Positions 17,821 through 26,311 of a DNA stretch of 46,759 nt are shown piece after piece. The position numbers and the translations under genes are program-made. The notes beneath the pieces were generated by a model. The model made no database searches and was not told the DNA's origin. It was given only the letters and a program-made list of their open reading frames with translations. The stretch's first letter is position 1. Each line of letters starts with the position of its first letter. This DNA is from Zetaproteobacteria bacterium (GTDB taxonomy: Bacteria; Pseudomonadota; Zetaproteobacteria; Mariprofundales; Mariprofundaceae), in NCBI GenBank assembly GCA_002746295.2, contig NVWS02000034.1, positions 1 to 46,759 on the forward strand, read 5' to 3'.

Positions 17821-18183
17821 ATGGATCGCTTACTGCTGTTACTTGCGTTGGTTTCAGTATTGGGCGCATGGCAGTGGGTGCAAACTTCGGTGGCTGCATC
17901 CACGCCCATGGTTCATATTTATCATGGTCAAACATTGTTGGCGAGTTATCCATTAAGATCAGATAAAGCGGTGCATTATCATGCGCAAGGTGATGTGGGT
18001 GGTGCTGAGGTTGTGATTGCAGCGGGACATGTACGCATCATTCATTCAACATGTACAAGCAAGGCATGTGTGTTATCGGGCGAGCATGAACATTTGGGCG
18101 ATATGATTGCTTGTGTGCCAAATCGGATTCTTGTGCTGATTGAGGGTGAAAAATCACTGCAGCTGGATGCAGTGAGCCAATGA
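17821..18183 (+). CDS. NusG domain II-containing small exported or anchored protein
   Basis: 120 residues from the ATG at 17821 (AAAGG eight bases upstream). An N-terminal hydrophobic helix (DRLLLLLALVSVLGAWQW) acts as signal anchor. The rest matches the NusG_II fold found alone: MVHIYHGQTLLASYPL, then VVIAAGHVRIIHSTCTSKACV with two Cys, and a C-terminal MIACVPNRILVLIEG. In many bacteria this small protein is encoded next to a Gx-type transporter, as here, and close to flavin-transfer functions. Its exact role is not known. It overlaps the next gene by four bases. Confidence 0.85.
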   Translation: MDRLLLLLALVSVLGAWQWVQTSVAASTPMVHIYHGQTLLASYPLRSDKAVHYHAQGDVGGAEVVIAAGHVRIIHSTCTSKACVLSGEHEHLGDMIACVPNRILVLIEGEKSLQLDAVSQ

Positions 18184-18737
18184 AGCATATACAACCACCA
18201 GAGCGTCCAAGTTTGGAAGATATTGAAAAAAAAGCCTATTGGCTTGGTTTTTTACTGCTTGCCAGTGGTTTACATGTGTTTGAAGCTGCCATGCCCAGTT
18301 TTGGACCTTGGTTTAAGCTTGGACTTGCCAATATTATCACCTTAATTGTATTGGTATTGATGGGGGAGCGATATGCCATAGGATTGGCATTGGCACGCAT
18401 TGTGATTGGAGCCTTATTGTTGGGTACGTTGTTTACCCCCACCTTTATGGTTTCATTGATTGCCACGCTGTTGGCAACTGCTACCATGATTATAGTCTGG
18501 AGGTATGTACCTAGGGTGAGTTTAATGGGGGTGAGTTTATGTGCTGCTTTGGTGCATATGACGGCCCAATTTTGGGTGGTGGGTGAATTTATTATCCAAC
18601 AAAGTGCCTTGTATTATCTTTTGCCCCCCTTACTTTTACTTTCTTGTGTGACGGGTTGGTTGAATGGAGCCTTGGCACACTATATGGTCGCACAACTTCA
18701 CACGAGGGATGGGGAAAAAATTGTTGGAAAAAATTGA
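18180..18737 (+). CDS. Gx transporter family membrane protein
   Basis: 185 residues with about five to six hydrophobic segments. The stretch HVFEAAMPSFGPWFKLGLANIITL is the signature of the Gx transporter family (formerly named heptaprenyl diphosphate synthase component I), a branch of S-component-like small transporters. Downstream hydrophobic blocks include LARIVIGALLLGTLFTPTF. The partner pattern NusG_II plus Gx transporter is conserved across phyla. The substrate is not established. It overlaps the TonB-like gene by about 29 bases. Confidence 0.85.
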   Translation: MKHIQPPERPSLEDIEKKAYWLGFLLLASGLHVFEAAMPSFGPWFKLGLANIITLIVLVLMGERYAIGLALARIVIGALLLGTLFTPTFMVSLIATLLATATMIIVWRYVPRVSLMGVSLCAALVHMTAQFWVVGEFIIQQSALYYLLPPLLLLSCVTGWLNGALAHYMVAQLHTRDGEKIVGKN

Positions 18738-19641
18738 ACATAAGCGTTTGGGTATTGCTCTTCTTGCATCGGTTATGGTGCATGTTTTGTTGGCATGGAT
18801 GATTACCCTCAAACATCATGATAAACCATTGGCGAAGAAAAAAACACCGCAGTTTATGGATGTGGTGTTGTTAAAACCCAATGAAATGGCGTTGAAACAA
18901 AAGCCAAAAGATGCCAAGACGATCTCCAATCAAAATGCACAAGGTAGTAGTGTCCATGCTAAGGATAAAATGACACGTCGTGCCAAGGCACCCGTGGTCG
19001 GCCAACAACATCAAAAGCCCAAACCAGTACGTCCAAGTATGCCTAAAACATCTGTAGCTCCGCCTCAATCGAGTAAAAAACGCCCCGAAATCATGACTAA
19101 AAACAGCCTAAACCATAGCGATGGTCAACGCTCGCCTGAAGCAGCGAAAAAGATTGAGAAAAAAGTGGTGAAAACGAAACCCTTGCCTCGCCACCCTGTG
19201 AGTTTGTCCAATTTATTGCCCTCTAGCATGGCATTGTCGGAATTATCGCGTGATTTTGAGCGTGAACGCCGTTTAAAACAGATGCTTTCCAAAGAGGCTG
19301 ATATTCCTATCAATACCCGTGAAGCCAAATATGCACCGTATGCCCAAGGTTTGGTGCGTTCTTTGGAAGAACAATGGCGACCTAGTGATGCAGATTACCG
19401 TCAGTTTTCCGATCATGCGCGGCAAGTGCTGATGCGTGTGACCATAGAACTCAATGGTGAGATGAGCAACTTGGAAATCTTACGCCCAAGCCCGATTCAA
19501 GGCTTGAATGAAAGTGCTTACAAAGCCTTGCATGCAGCTGCGCCTTTCAAACCTTTACCAAGCTCTTGGGGCTTGGATCGTGCAAGTTTTTACTTAACAT
19601 TTGAAGTCATTGAGGATCAAGCTGTCTTCCGCGCGATGTAA
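18709..19641 (+). CDS. TonB/TolA-like energy-transducing protein
   Basis: About 310 residues with the classic layout: a short basic cytoplasmic N-terminus, one transmembrane helix (about residues 14-34, LGIALLASVMVHVLLAWMIT), a long Lys/Pro/Gln-rich periplasmic spacer, and a C-terminal TonB-type domain (about 215-305; VLMRVTIELNGEMSNLEILRPS, ALHAAAPFKPLP). Such proteins carry the proton motive force to outer-membrane receptors or the Tol complex. No exbB/exbD lies nearby. The start is uncertain: ATG 18709 or TTG 18721, with GAGGG and GGGG just upstream. It overlaps mutY. Confidence 0.8.
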   Translation: MGKKLLEKIEHKRLGIALLASVMVHVLLAWMITLKHHDKPLAKKKTPQFMDVVLLKPNEMALKQKPKDAKTISNQNAQGSSVHAKDKMTRRAKAPVVGQQHQKPKPVRPSMPKTSVAPPQSSKKRPEIMTKNSLNHSDGQRSPEAAKKIEKKVVKTKPLPRHPVSLSNLLPSSMALSELSRDFERERRLKQMLSKEADIPINTREAKYAPYAQGLVRSLEEQWRPSDADYRQFSDHARQVLMRVTIELNGEMSNLEILRPSPIQGLNESAYKALHAAAPFKPLPSSWGLDRASFYLTFEVIEDQAVFRAM

Positions 19642-20581
19642 AGCACTGCTGACTTGGTATGCAGCACATCACCGTCATTTACCATGGCGAAATACAGTAA
19701 ACCCTTATCGTATTTGGGTTTCTGAAATCATGTTGCAACAGACCCAAGTGAAGACGGTATTACCACGTTATGAAGCATGGTTTGAGCGATTTCCAAGTAT
19801 TCAAAGTTTGGCAGAAGCCAGTTTGGATGATGCGCTCAAAGCATGGGAAGGCTTGGGGTATTATAGACGCGCTCGTTTTATCCATCAGGCTGCACAACGC
19901 ATCATGGAAACCTATGCAGGTCAATTTCCTGTGGATTTTGAAGCCATGCTGACCCTTTCAGGTATTGGACGTTCCACGGCTGGGGCAATTTCCTCGTTTT
20001 GTTTTCAAACGCCAACGCCTATTTTGGATGGTAACGTCAAACGTGTGCTAAAACGCTGGGAAAAAAATGTTGATTTAAAAGGTAAGCAGCTTTGGCATGT
20101 GGCACAATATGCGATTGAACAAGCGTGTGATGCAGGTCTTTGGAATCAAGCGATGATGGAACTGGGTGCAACAGTGTGTTCACCGCGTCAACCAAGCTGC
20201 CAGACTTGCCCAGTATCAGAGCATTGCTTGTCGGCATTTGATGTGGACACATCGCTACCTACAAAGAAACAACTTGTGAAAGATGTTTATTGGCAAGTTC
20301 TGATCCATCAACAGGATGATAAAGGTATTTTTTTGCAACAACGTCCCAAGCAAGGTATTTGGGCAAGCTTATGGTCACCACCACTGATTGAGTTGCAAGA
20401 AAAGCCGCAACAAAAGCCAAACCATATCCATCTACTGACCCATAGACGCTTACACCTGTATGTCAATACTGATGAATTTGACTCTGATGGAGTAGAAGGT
20501 CAGTGGTTTCACTCTTTGGATGCTATCGCCCTACCAACAGGCATTCATCGACTTTTTTCATCCCTAAATTTAAAGCTTTAG
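19601..20581 (+). CDS. mutY: A/G-specific adenine glycosylase MutY
   Basis: About 326 residues. The helix-hairpin-helix DNA glycosylase domain shows the catalytic Glu in WVSEIMLQQTQV, the conserved GLGYYRRAR, the Asp in LDGNVKRVL, and the [4Fe-4S] ligands C-x6-C-x2-C-x5-C in CSPRQPSCQTCPVSEHC. A NUDIX-like C-terminal domain (about 230-320) recognises 8-oxoG opposite A. It removes adenine mispaired with 8-oxoguanine. The start is unclear: only TTG codons at 19601 and 19610 are in frame, both inside the end of the TonB-like gene. Confidence 0.93.
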   Translation: MKSLRIKLSSARCKALLTWYAAHHRHLPWRNTVNPYRIWVSEIMLQQTQVKTVLPRYEAWFERFPSIQSLAEASLDDALKAWEGLGYYRRARFIHQAAQRIMETYAGQFPVDFEAMLTLSGIGRSTAGAISSFCFQTPTPILDGNVKRVLKRWEKNVDLKGKQLWHVAQYAIEQACDAGLWNQAMMELGATVCSPRQPSCQTCPVSEHCLSAFDVDTSLPTKKQLVKDVYWQVLIHQQDDKGIFLQQRPKQGIWASLWSPPLIELQEKPQQKPNHIHLLTHRRLHLYVNTDEFDSDGVEGQWFHSLDAIALPTGIHRLFSSLNLKL

Positions 20582-20627
20582 CTATGAAATTCGCAGCACA
20601 GGACTGACTGAATTTAGCTAGACCAAC

Positions 20628-21113
20628 TCAGTTCGTTAATTTAAAGGATGCGACCTGATCACTCATCGCTTTTGCTTGCTCATTGAGGTTGGCACTGGCT
20701 GCCGCTGTTTCTTCAACCAATGCACTGTTTTGTTGAACGGCTGTATCCATCGCGGTGACAGCACTATTGATTTGTTCAATGCCCATGGCTTGCTCTTGTT
20801 CTGCAATAGATATTTCAGAAATAATATCGCCAACTTTTTGCACGGCTGCCACAATATCATTCAAGGCAATACCCGATTGATTGACCAAACTTGAACCTTC
20901 GTTAACATTTTTAACACTGGTGCGAATCAAGTCTTTAATCTCTTTGGCTGCGCTTGCGGAGCGTTGTGCCAAGGTTCGAACTTCTCCTGCCACCACAGCA
21001 AACCCGCGCCCTTGTTCACCTGCCCGTGCAGCCTCCACAGCAGCATTCAATGCCAGTAAGTTGGTTTGGAAGGCAATTTCATCAATGACACCGATAATAT
21101 CGTTGATTTGATT
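20628..21113 (-). pseudogene. methyl-accepting chemotaxis protein, C-terminal remnant
   Basis: Only the cytoplasmic signalling tip and the last helix of a chemoreceptor remain: [16 protein letters not shown], then [36 protein letters not shown] and a tail of coiled-coil ending ASFKLTN. All sensor, membrane and HAMP parts are missing. Homology stops exactly where the inverted repeat of an IS remnant begins (21114). The missing half is not found on the far side of that IS, so a deletion accompanied or followed the insertion. There is no plausible start codon or RBS within the MCP part. Confidence 0.85.
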
Positions 21114-21454
21114 GGCTCTTTTGAAAATCAAGTGGGTAAGTAAAATTTATTAACCTTGGAAAAGTCCAATTTCCCAGTCATTAAGTAAGCCATAGTTTTG
21201 AAGTGTGCGAATTTATAGCCGCGTGCTTTACGTTTAGCAGCCTGTAAAACTGGATCTTCTAAATTCCAAGTAGGTAGCAAAAATTCATAAGGGGATAATC
21301 AAGCTCAATCACCACCACAAAATAAGCATTCTAGGCTATATTGGAGCTTATTTTCAAACTAAAAGGACTGCAACCATCGGGTGAATATACAGTTACTCTA
21401 ATTTCTCTGAAATATCAAAATGATAATAGCTACCCACTTGAATTCAGGAGAACC
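21114..21454 (-). mobile_element. internally deleted insertion sequence, ISL3-family-like
   Basis: The two ends are imperfect inverted repeats: GGCTCTTTTGAAAATCAAG at 21114 onward, continuing TGGGTA, and on the right, read on the minus strand from 21454, GGTTCTCCTGAATTCAAG continuing TGGGTA. The GG(C/T)TCT start fits ISL3-family termini. Only the 3' end of a transposase remains inside. The 341-bp remnant has no clear target duplication. It truncates the chemoreceptor and lies 20 bases from the end of the DUF262 gene. Confidence 0.7.
21128..21298 (-). pseudogene. transposase C-terminal fragment (ISL3-like)
   Basis: A 56-residue open stretch ends at a stop at 21128-21130. It carries LQAAKRKARGYKFAHF followed by MAYLMTGKLDFSK, which corresponds to the K-x-A-R-G-(F/Y)...GKLD pattern I recall at the end of ISL3 transposases. 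The part before it (YEFLLPTWNLEDP) is not recognisable and an in-frame stop precedes it, so the gene is dead. The family name is a moderate-confidence call. Confidence 0.6.
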
Positions 21455-21474
21455 AAAAAAAGGGGATATTAATC

Positions 21475-23256
21475 CTAGCCAAATTCCCACTTATCTCTAA
21501 GATATATCTTGATATCATTCTCTCTGTTTTCTATTGAATCTTTATTAATATCACTATTTATTTGTATAGTCGTTAAAATATTTTGTGTATCTTGTGGAGT
21601 TCTATTATTTCTCGCTATTATTGATTTTTTCTCTAGTGGTGATAGTAGTGTTATTTTTTCATCTTCATTTATTTTTGTAAATTGAGTATTCCCAATAAGA
21701 ATCAGATTACCGCCACTTAAACAAACTTGATTAAATATTTTTTGCGTGCCACAGCCATGATCATTTCTTATTTTGATATCGGTATAACTGCGTAATAAAG
21801 GAATAGCGACAGGAGAAAATTTATGAAAAGCTTTTAATTTTATAATATCATTTTTATAATCTCGTGTCGCATAATCAGATAAAAGACTTAAAAAATACTT
21901 ATCCTTTAATTTACCACTCTTTAGCTGAAAGCCATCTGTGTAAATATTATATCCAACATCTCTATTGGTTGGAGATAACCATCTTCTTTTATGATAATCA
22001 ATGAGTTCATCGTATACTTTTTCTATTTCTAAATCACTTTCCTGAAAGTACTTATAAGCCATTAAAATTACTTCATTCCCTTGTACTCCAGTACAACGAT
22101 GTATTTTATCAATAATTTTTATGAGACCTATAATAGGATATGTTTTTTCAGCATGTTCAATTTGTTTATTGAGAATTCCTTTATATTGCAAACAAACTGT
22201 TAAAGGCCAAATAACGTTTGTTAAATTTATATTAGCAATAATATCGTAATAAACAGGATCCGTTGTTGTTTGTTCAAGAATTTCTTTTAAGCTAGTGAAA
22301 AATTGGTGGACGCTAGTAATATATTCTTCAATAAAGTCTCTTTTTTTACCGTTATCCGTTATTTCCTTTAACTTTAATTCAAGTTCTGAAAACACCTTAC
22401 TGGAGGCTAGGATTTTCTTATTAACCTCTAACCAACAGTAATGCCAAGTCAATAAAATATCTTCATTAATATCCATTCTAAGATGTTCTGTTTCATCTAT
22501 CTCATCTATGGTGTCATAAAGCTGTTGCATTTCACCAAATTTTATCTGAATATAATGAGCAAGCACATTATTGTCTTCAATCAGTGCTGTATGATATATT
22601 AACAGTGCCTTTATTCTTTCCATATTGGTTAATGCTTTTCCCCTTGCATTAAGTGTTAAAAATATTTTATTGGCTTCAATAATATTATCAACTTCGTGTA
22701 CAGTAATTTCTGCCTTTAAAATTTGACTCAATAAGATAACTACATTTTCTATGTTCATGTTCTTTATTTCATTCTCAATGAACTTGTATGAAGTTTTAAT
22801 CCGTGTCTCAACCCTGTTTCTTGGTTTTGGCTTATTACCTTGTAATATTTTCTCTAAATATTTTGTATTGTTATTATCAATGGCATCAATAACAAATTTT
22901 TCTTCATCCAAAGCATTCCACAACATGCTTTCTATAACCTGACTTTTCTTTTTGTATATTTCCCTTTGGTCAGATTCAAAATATTTTTTTATAACACCCA
23001 AAATTAAAATAATAGTGGTGAGACGTTGTTGTCCATCAATGATATCCTTTCTTACTTCTTTATTATCCAATCTACGCATGATTACTATGCTTGCAAGGTA
23101 ATAGGCTTGCGTATGATTATCGTTCTTAGCATCCATTTCAATTTGGTCTTTAATGTCGGTTAATAAAGCCTTAACATGCTCTTCTTCCCACGAATACCCT
23201 CTTTGATACGTTGGAATATAATATCTATTATTTAATAAATCTCTTACACTACTCAT
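21475..23256 (-). CDS. DUF262 (GmrSD/ParB-like) protein, possible defence gene
   Basis: 593 residues from the ATG at 23256, which has a strong RBS (GGAGGGG six bases upstream). The N-terminal DUF262 domain shows IPTYQRGYSWEEEH (about residues 14-27) and IIDGQQRLTTIILILG (about 70-85), the nucleotide-binding DGQQR motif of the GmrS/ParB-Srx superfamily. The middle has VHEVDNIIEANKIFLTLNARGKALTNMERIKALL, as in DUF262 proteins. The C-terminus has a DUF1524-like GGNLILIGNTQF block, but the expected EHI-PQ part of the HNH nuclease motif is not visible. Base composition is far more AT-rich than its neighbours. It stands alone between an IS remnant and a hairpin element, which suggests acquisition. 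Proteins of this class restrict modified phage DNA; that role here is inference. Confidence 0.8.
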   Translation of the reverse strand: MSSVRDLLNNRYYIPTYQRGYSWEEEHVKALLTDIKDQIEMDAKNDNHTQAYYLASIVIMRRLDNKEVRKDIIDGQQRLTTIILILGVIKKYFESDQREIYKKKSQVIESMLWNALDEEKFVIDAIDNNNTKYLEKILQGNKPKPRNRVETRIKTSYKFIENEIKNMNIENVVILLSQILKAEITVHEVDNIIEANKIFLTLNARGKALTNMERIKALLIYHTALIEDNNVLAHYIQIKFGEMQQLYDTIDEIDETEHLRMDINEDILLTWHYCWLEVNKKILASSKVFSELELKLKEITDNGKKRDFIEEYITSVHQFFTSLKEILEQTTTDPVYYDIIANINLTNVIWPLTVCLQYKGILNKQIEHAEKTYPIIGLIKIIDKIHRCTGVQGNEVILMAYKYFQESDLEIEKVYDELIDYHKRRWLSPTNRDVGYNIYTDGFQLKSGKLKDKYFLSLLSDYATRDYKNDIIKLKAFHKFSPVAIPLLRSYTDIKIRNDHGCGTQKIFNQVCLSGGNLILIGNTQFTKINEDEKITLLSPLEKKSIIARNNRTPQDTQNILTTIQINSDINKDSIENRENDIKIYLRDKWEFG

Positions 23257-23313
23257 TTCCCCTCCGTTTATATCTGCAAAAATATTGTTCAATAACTGAT
23301 GTTACGCACACAA

Positions 23314-23343
23314 CTATTTCACCACAAGAAATAGGTGAAATAG
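23314..23343. promoter_or_regulatory. perfect 10-bp inverted repeat upstream of the DUF262 gene
   Basis: CTATTTCACC (23314-23323) and GGTGAAATAG (23334-23343) are perfect inverse copies with a 10-base spacer. They lie 58-87 bases before the DUF262 start and are not part of the hairpin element family. This could be an operator or a hairpin in the leader; no T run follows on the minus strand. Confidence 0.45.
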
Positions 23344-23411
23344 AGGTTTGATGATCGCGTTGATCTGCATTCCCACGATACAAACGTATGAAAATGATCT
23401 ATTATCCCGTC

Positions 23412-23566
23412 AACCTATAGTCATTCAAGTATTAAACCACCGTCATTCCCGAAATATTTTATCGGGTATCTACCATAGCCCCGACACAAGCATTCAGGGG
23501 TGACGACGGAGCCTGACAATTCGGATGATGAACGAAAACTTAGTTCCATACTTAAAAACGACTATA
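23412..23566 (-). repeat. hairpin element, copy B, ending in the polA stop codon
   Basis: The left end is TATAGTCATTCAAGTATTAA; the right end, read on the minus strand from 23566, is TATAGTCGTTTTTAAGTAT. Inside, ATTCCCGA/TCGGGTAT and CCCCGA-type/TCAGGGG hairpins appear in the opposite order to copy A, so it lies inverted. The last five bases (TATAG on the minus strand) contain the TAG that terminates polA. Confidence 0.85.
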
Positions 23567-26285
23567 ACGCATGGGCATCAAACCAGTTTTTCCCCACACC
23601 GATATCGACATCCAACGGCACATTCAAGGCAATGGCTGTTTGCATACACTCACGCATGATACCAGTCACTTGTTCCAACATCACATCAGGGCATTCCACA
23701 ATCAATTCATCATGCACTTGTAGTATCATCTTGGCTTGGGGGGCTTCTTGTTTTAAGCGTTCATGCAAAGCAATCATGGCAACTTTGATGATGTCCGCTG
23801 CTGAACCTTGCAAGGGCGCATTGACTGCCGTGCGTTCGGCATAGGCTTTACGCATACCATTGCTACTATTGATGTCAGGCACATACATCCGATGCCCCAA
23901 CAATGTTTCCACATAGCCTTGGCGCCGCGCCGTTTCCAGTGTCTCATCCATAAACGCCTGAATGGTTGGAAACTGTTCAAAATAACTTTCGATAAATGTC
24001 TTGGCCTCCGTGCGCGAAATATCGAGTTGTTTGGCAAGACCAAAGGCACTCATACCATACAAAATACCAAAATTGACAGCTTTGGCACACCGACGCATGT
24101 CACCTGTCACCTCTTCAATCGGTACATGTTGAATCGCCGCCGCCGTGGCCGCATGAATATCACGACCGTCTGCAAACGCTTGCATCAAATTGGCATCTTG
24201 CGAGAAGTGCGCCATCAAACGAAGTTCAATTTGCGAATAATCGGCAGCTAATAAACTGTAACCCTCTTGAGCCACAAAAGCCTTGCGAATCTCCCGACCT
24301 TCCAAGGTACGAATGGGTATATTTTGCAAGTTGGGTTCAGAGGATGAAAGACGACCAGTGGTGGTCACAGCTTGGTTGTAGGAGGTATGAATACGCCCCG
24401 TTTGAGGATGAACCAATTTGGGCAAAGCATCGGTATAGGTGGATTTAAGCTTGGATAAGCCGCGTACTTCTAAAATTAAACGCGGTATATCATGTTGATT
24501 GGCGAGTTTTTCCAACACCGATTGACCTGTTGCCCATTGTCCTGACTTGGTTTTTTTGCCGCCTGCCAATGCCAGTGTTTCAAACAATAACACACCGAGT
24601 TGTTTGGGTGAGTTGATATTGAAGATTTCGCCTGCTGCCTCGTGAATTTGGTTTTTCAGTGCATCAATGCGTTCGCCAAATTTTTCAGAGAGTTGCGCCA
24701 ACTGTCTGACATCAATGCTTGCTCCCGTCCATTCCATATCAGCTAACACCAAGGAAAGTGGCAATTCGATGTCATCATGGCGTTGGATGCGTGTGTCTAA
24801 GCGTTCTTTCAAAGTTTGGGTTAAGCGAAGGGTGACTTCAGCATCTTCACTGGCATACGGTGCGGCAATATCCAAAGGCACCAAATCAAAGGTGATTTGT
24901 TTCGCGCCTTTGCCTGCAACATCAGAAAAAGCAATGCAATCATAATTCAAATATTTTTTAGCCACACTATCCATATTGGCCGCTTGTCCTGCTTCATCGA
25001 CATACGCCAACAACATGGAATCATAAGCGATGCCACGCAAGTGGATGCCTGCTTTACGCAACACTTGCCTATCATACTTTAAGTTGTGACCGCATTTGGC
25101 TTGCGTTGTATCTTCAAGCAAAGGGCGAAGTGCTTCTAAAACAAGCTCTCGCGGCAGTTGTTTGGGGGTGCTATCCAATAAATTATCCGAACGGTGTCCT
25201 ACAGGAATATAAAAGCCTTCACCTGCTTGAGTGGCAAACGATAAGCCCACCACATCGGCATCATGGCAATGCAATGATGTGGTTTCTGTATCAACGGCAA
25301 ACAAGGCGGCTTTATTGAGTTGTTGTATCAGTTGTTGAAGTTTGCCTTCATCATCGACGATATGGTCAATGCGTGGTTGATTGGCTTCTACTGTTTCCGA
25401 TTTTGTTTCAGTGACCGTGCTTGCTTGGCTATCGGCATCACTAAATTCCACCGTTAAACGTCGAAATTCCAGTGCTTGGAAACATGAAGCTAGAGCAGGG
25501 CGGTTGGGTGATTGCACTTGCAAATCATTCAAACTTAGCGGCACAGGTGTGTTCATATCCAACGCCACCAAGCGATAGGATAAGCGTGCATCTTCGGCAA
25601 ATTCAATCAGATTTTCACGGCGTTTTTTTTGTTTAATCTCGGGGGCATGTTGTAACACACCCTCCAAATCACCATAGGTATTGAGTAAATCCAAGGCTGT
25701 TTTCGGCCCAATGCCTGGCACACCGGGGATGTTGTCAGCAGAATCACCTGCTAGCGCAAGTAAATCATGGACTTTGACAGGTTCAACACCCCATTTTTCT
25801 TTGACTTCCTCAATACCATATTCTTTATGACGCATGGTATCCAACATCCAAACCTTGGCAGATACGAGTTGCATCAAATCTTTATCGGTGGAAACAATGG
25901 TAACATCCCAATCCTTGGCTTCGGCTTGCTTGGCAAGGGTGGCAATCACATCATCCGCTTCATAATTTTCTACGCAAATACGAGCAATATTAAAGGCATC
26001 GGTGACATCAAACACAGGCTGCCATTGTGGAACCAAATCTTCAGGCATGGGTGGGCGATGGGCTTTGTATTCAGCATACATCTCATTGCGAAAGGTGCCG
26101 CCCTTGGGATCAAAAATTACTGCCACATGGGTGGGTGATAAATCTTTGAGAATACCACGCAGCATTTGGACATAGCCAAAGACGGCATTGGTCGGTTCCC
26201 CCTTGGAATTGGATAAATTGTGTTTGACGGCATGAAATGCACGAAATACATAATTAGGACCGTCAATAAGCACTAAGTGGGGCAT
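23562..26285 (-). CDS. polA: DNA polymerase I
   Basis: 907 residues. The 5' nuclease domain (1-about 290) starts LVLIDGPNYVFRAFHA and has ADDVIATLA and the helix-hairpin-helix GVPGIGPKTA. The 3'-5' exonuclease domain is likely active: FAVDTETTSL supplies the DxE, GHNLKYD the second Asp region and YASEDAEVTL the last. The polymerase domain has motif A LAADYSQIELR, motif B RRCAKAVNFGILYG and motif C QVHDELIVE. All three activities for repair and Okazaki fragment processing seem present. The stop TAG lies inside the terminal repeat of hairpin element B, so the native end of the gene may have been altered. Confidence 0.97.
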   Translation of the reverse strand: MPHLVLIDGPNYVFRAFHAVKHNLSNSKGEPTNAVFGYVQMLRGILKDLSPTHVAVIFDPKGGTFRNEMYAEYKAHRPPMPEDLVPQWQPVFDVTDAFNIARICVENYEADDVIATLAKQAEAKDWDVTIVSTDKDLMQLVSAKVWMLDTMRHKEYGIEEVKEKWGVEPVKVHDLLALAGDSADNIPGVPGIGPKTALDLLNTYGDLEGVLQHAPEIKQKKRRENLIEFAEDARLSYRLVALDMNTPVPLSLNDLQVQSPNRPALASCFQALEFRRLTVEFSDADSQASTVTETKSETVEANQPRIDHIVDDEGKLQQLIQQLNKAALFAVDTETTSLHCHDADVVGLSFATQAGEGFYIPVGHRSDNLLDSTPKQLPRELVLEALRPLLEDTTQAKCGHNLKYDRQVLRKAGIHLRGIAYDSMLLAYVDEAGQAANMDSVAKKYLNYDCIAFSDVAGKGAKQITFDLVPLDIAAPYASEDAEVTLRLTQTLKERLDTRIQRHDDIELPLSLVLADMEWTGASIDVRQLAQLSEKFGERIDALKNQIHEAAGEIFNINSPKQLGVLLFETLALAGGKKTKSGQWATGQSVLEKLANQHDIPRLILEVRGLSKLKSTYTDALPKLVHPQTGRIHTSYNQAVTTTGRLSSSEPNLQNIPIRTLEGREIRKAFVAQEGYSLLAADYSQIELRLMAHFSQDANLMQAFADGRDIHAATAAAIQHVPIEEVTGDMRRCAKAVNFGILYGMSAFGLAKQLDISRTEAKTFIESYFEQFPTIQAFMDETLETARRQGYVETLLGHRMYVPDINSSNGMRKAYAERTAVNAPLQGSAADIIKVAMIALHERLKQEAPQAKMILQVHDELIVECPDVMLEQVTGIMRECMQTAIALNVPLDVDIGVGKNWFDAHAL

Positions 26286-26311
26286 AGGAAAACCTTTTCA
26301 AATGATTGTTT

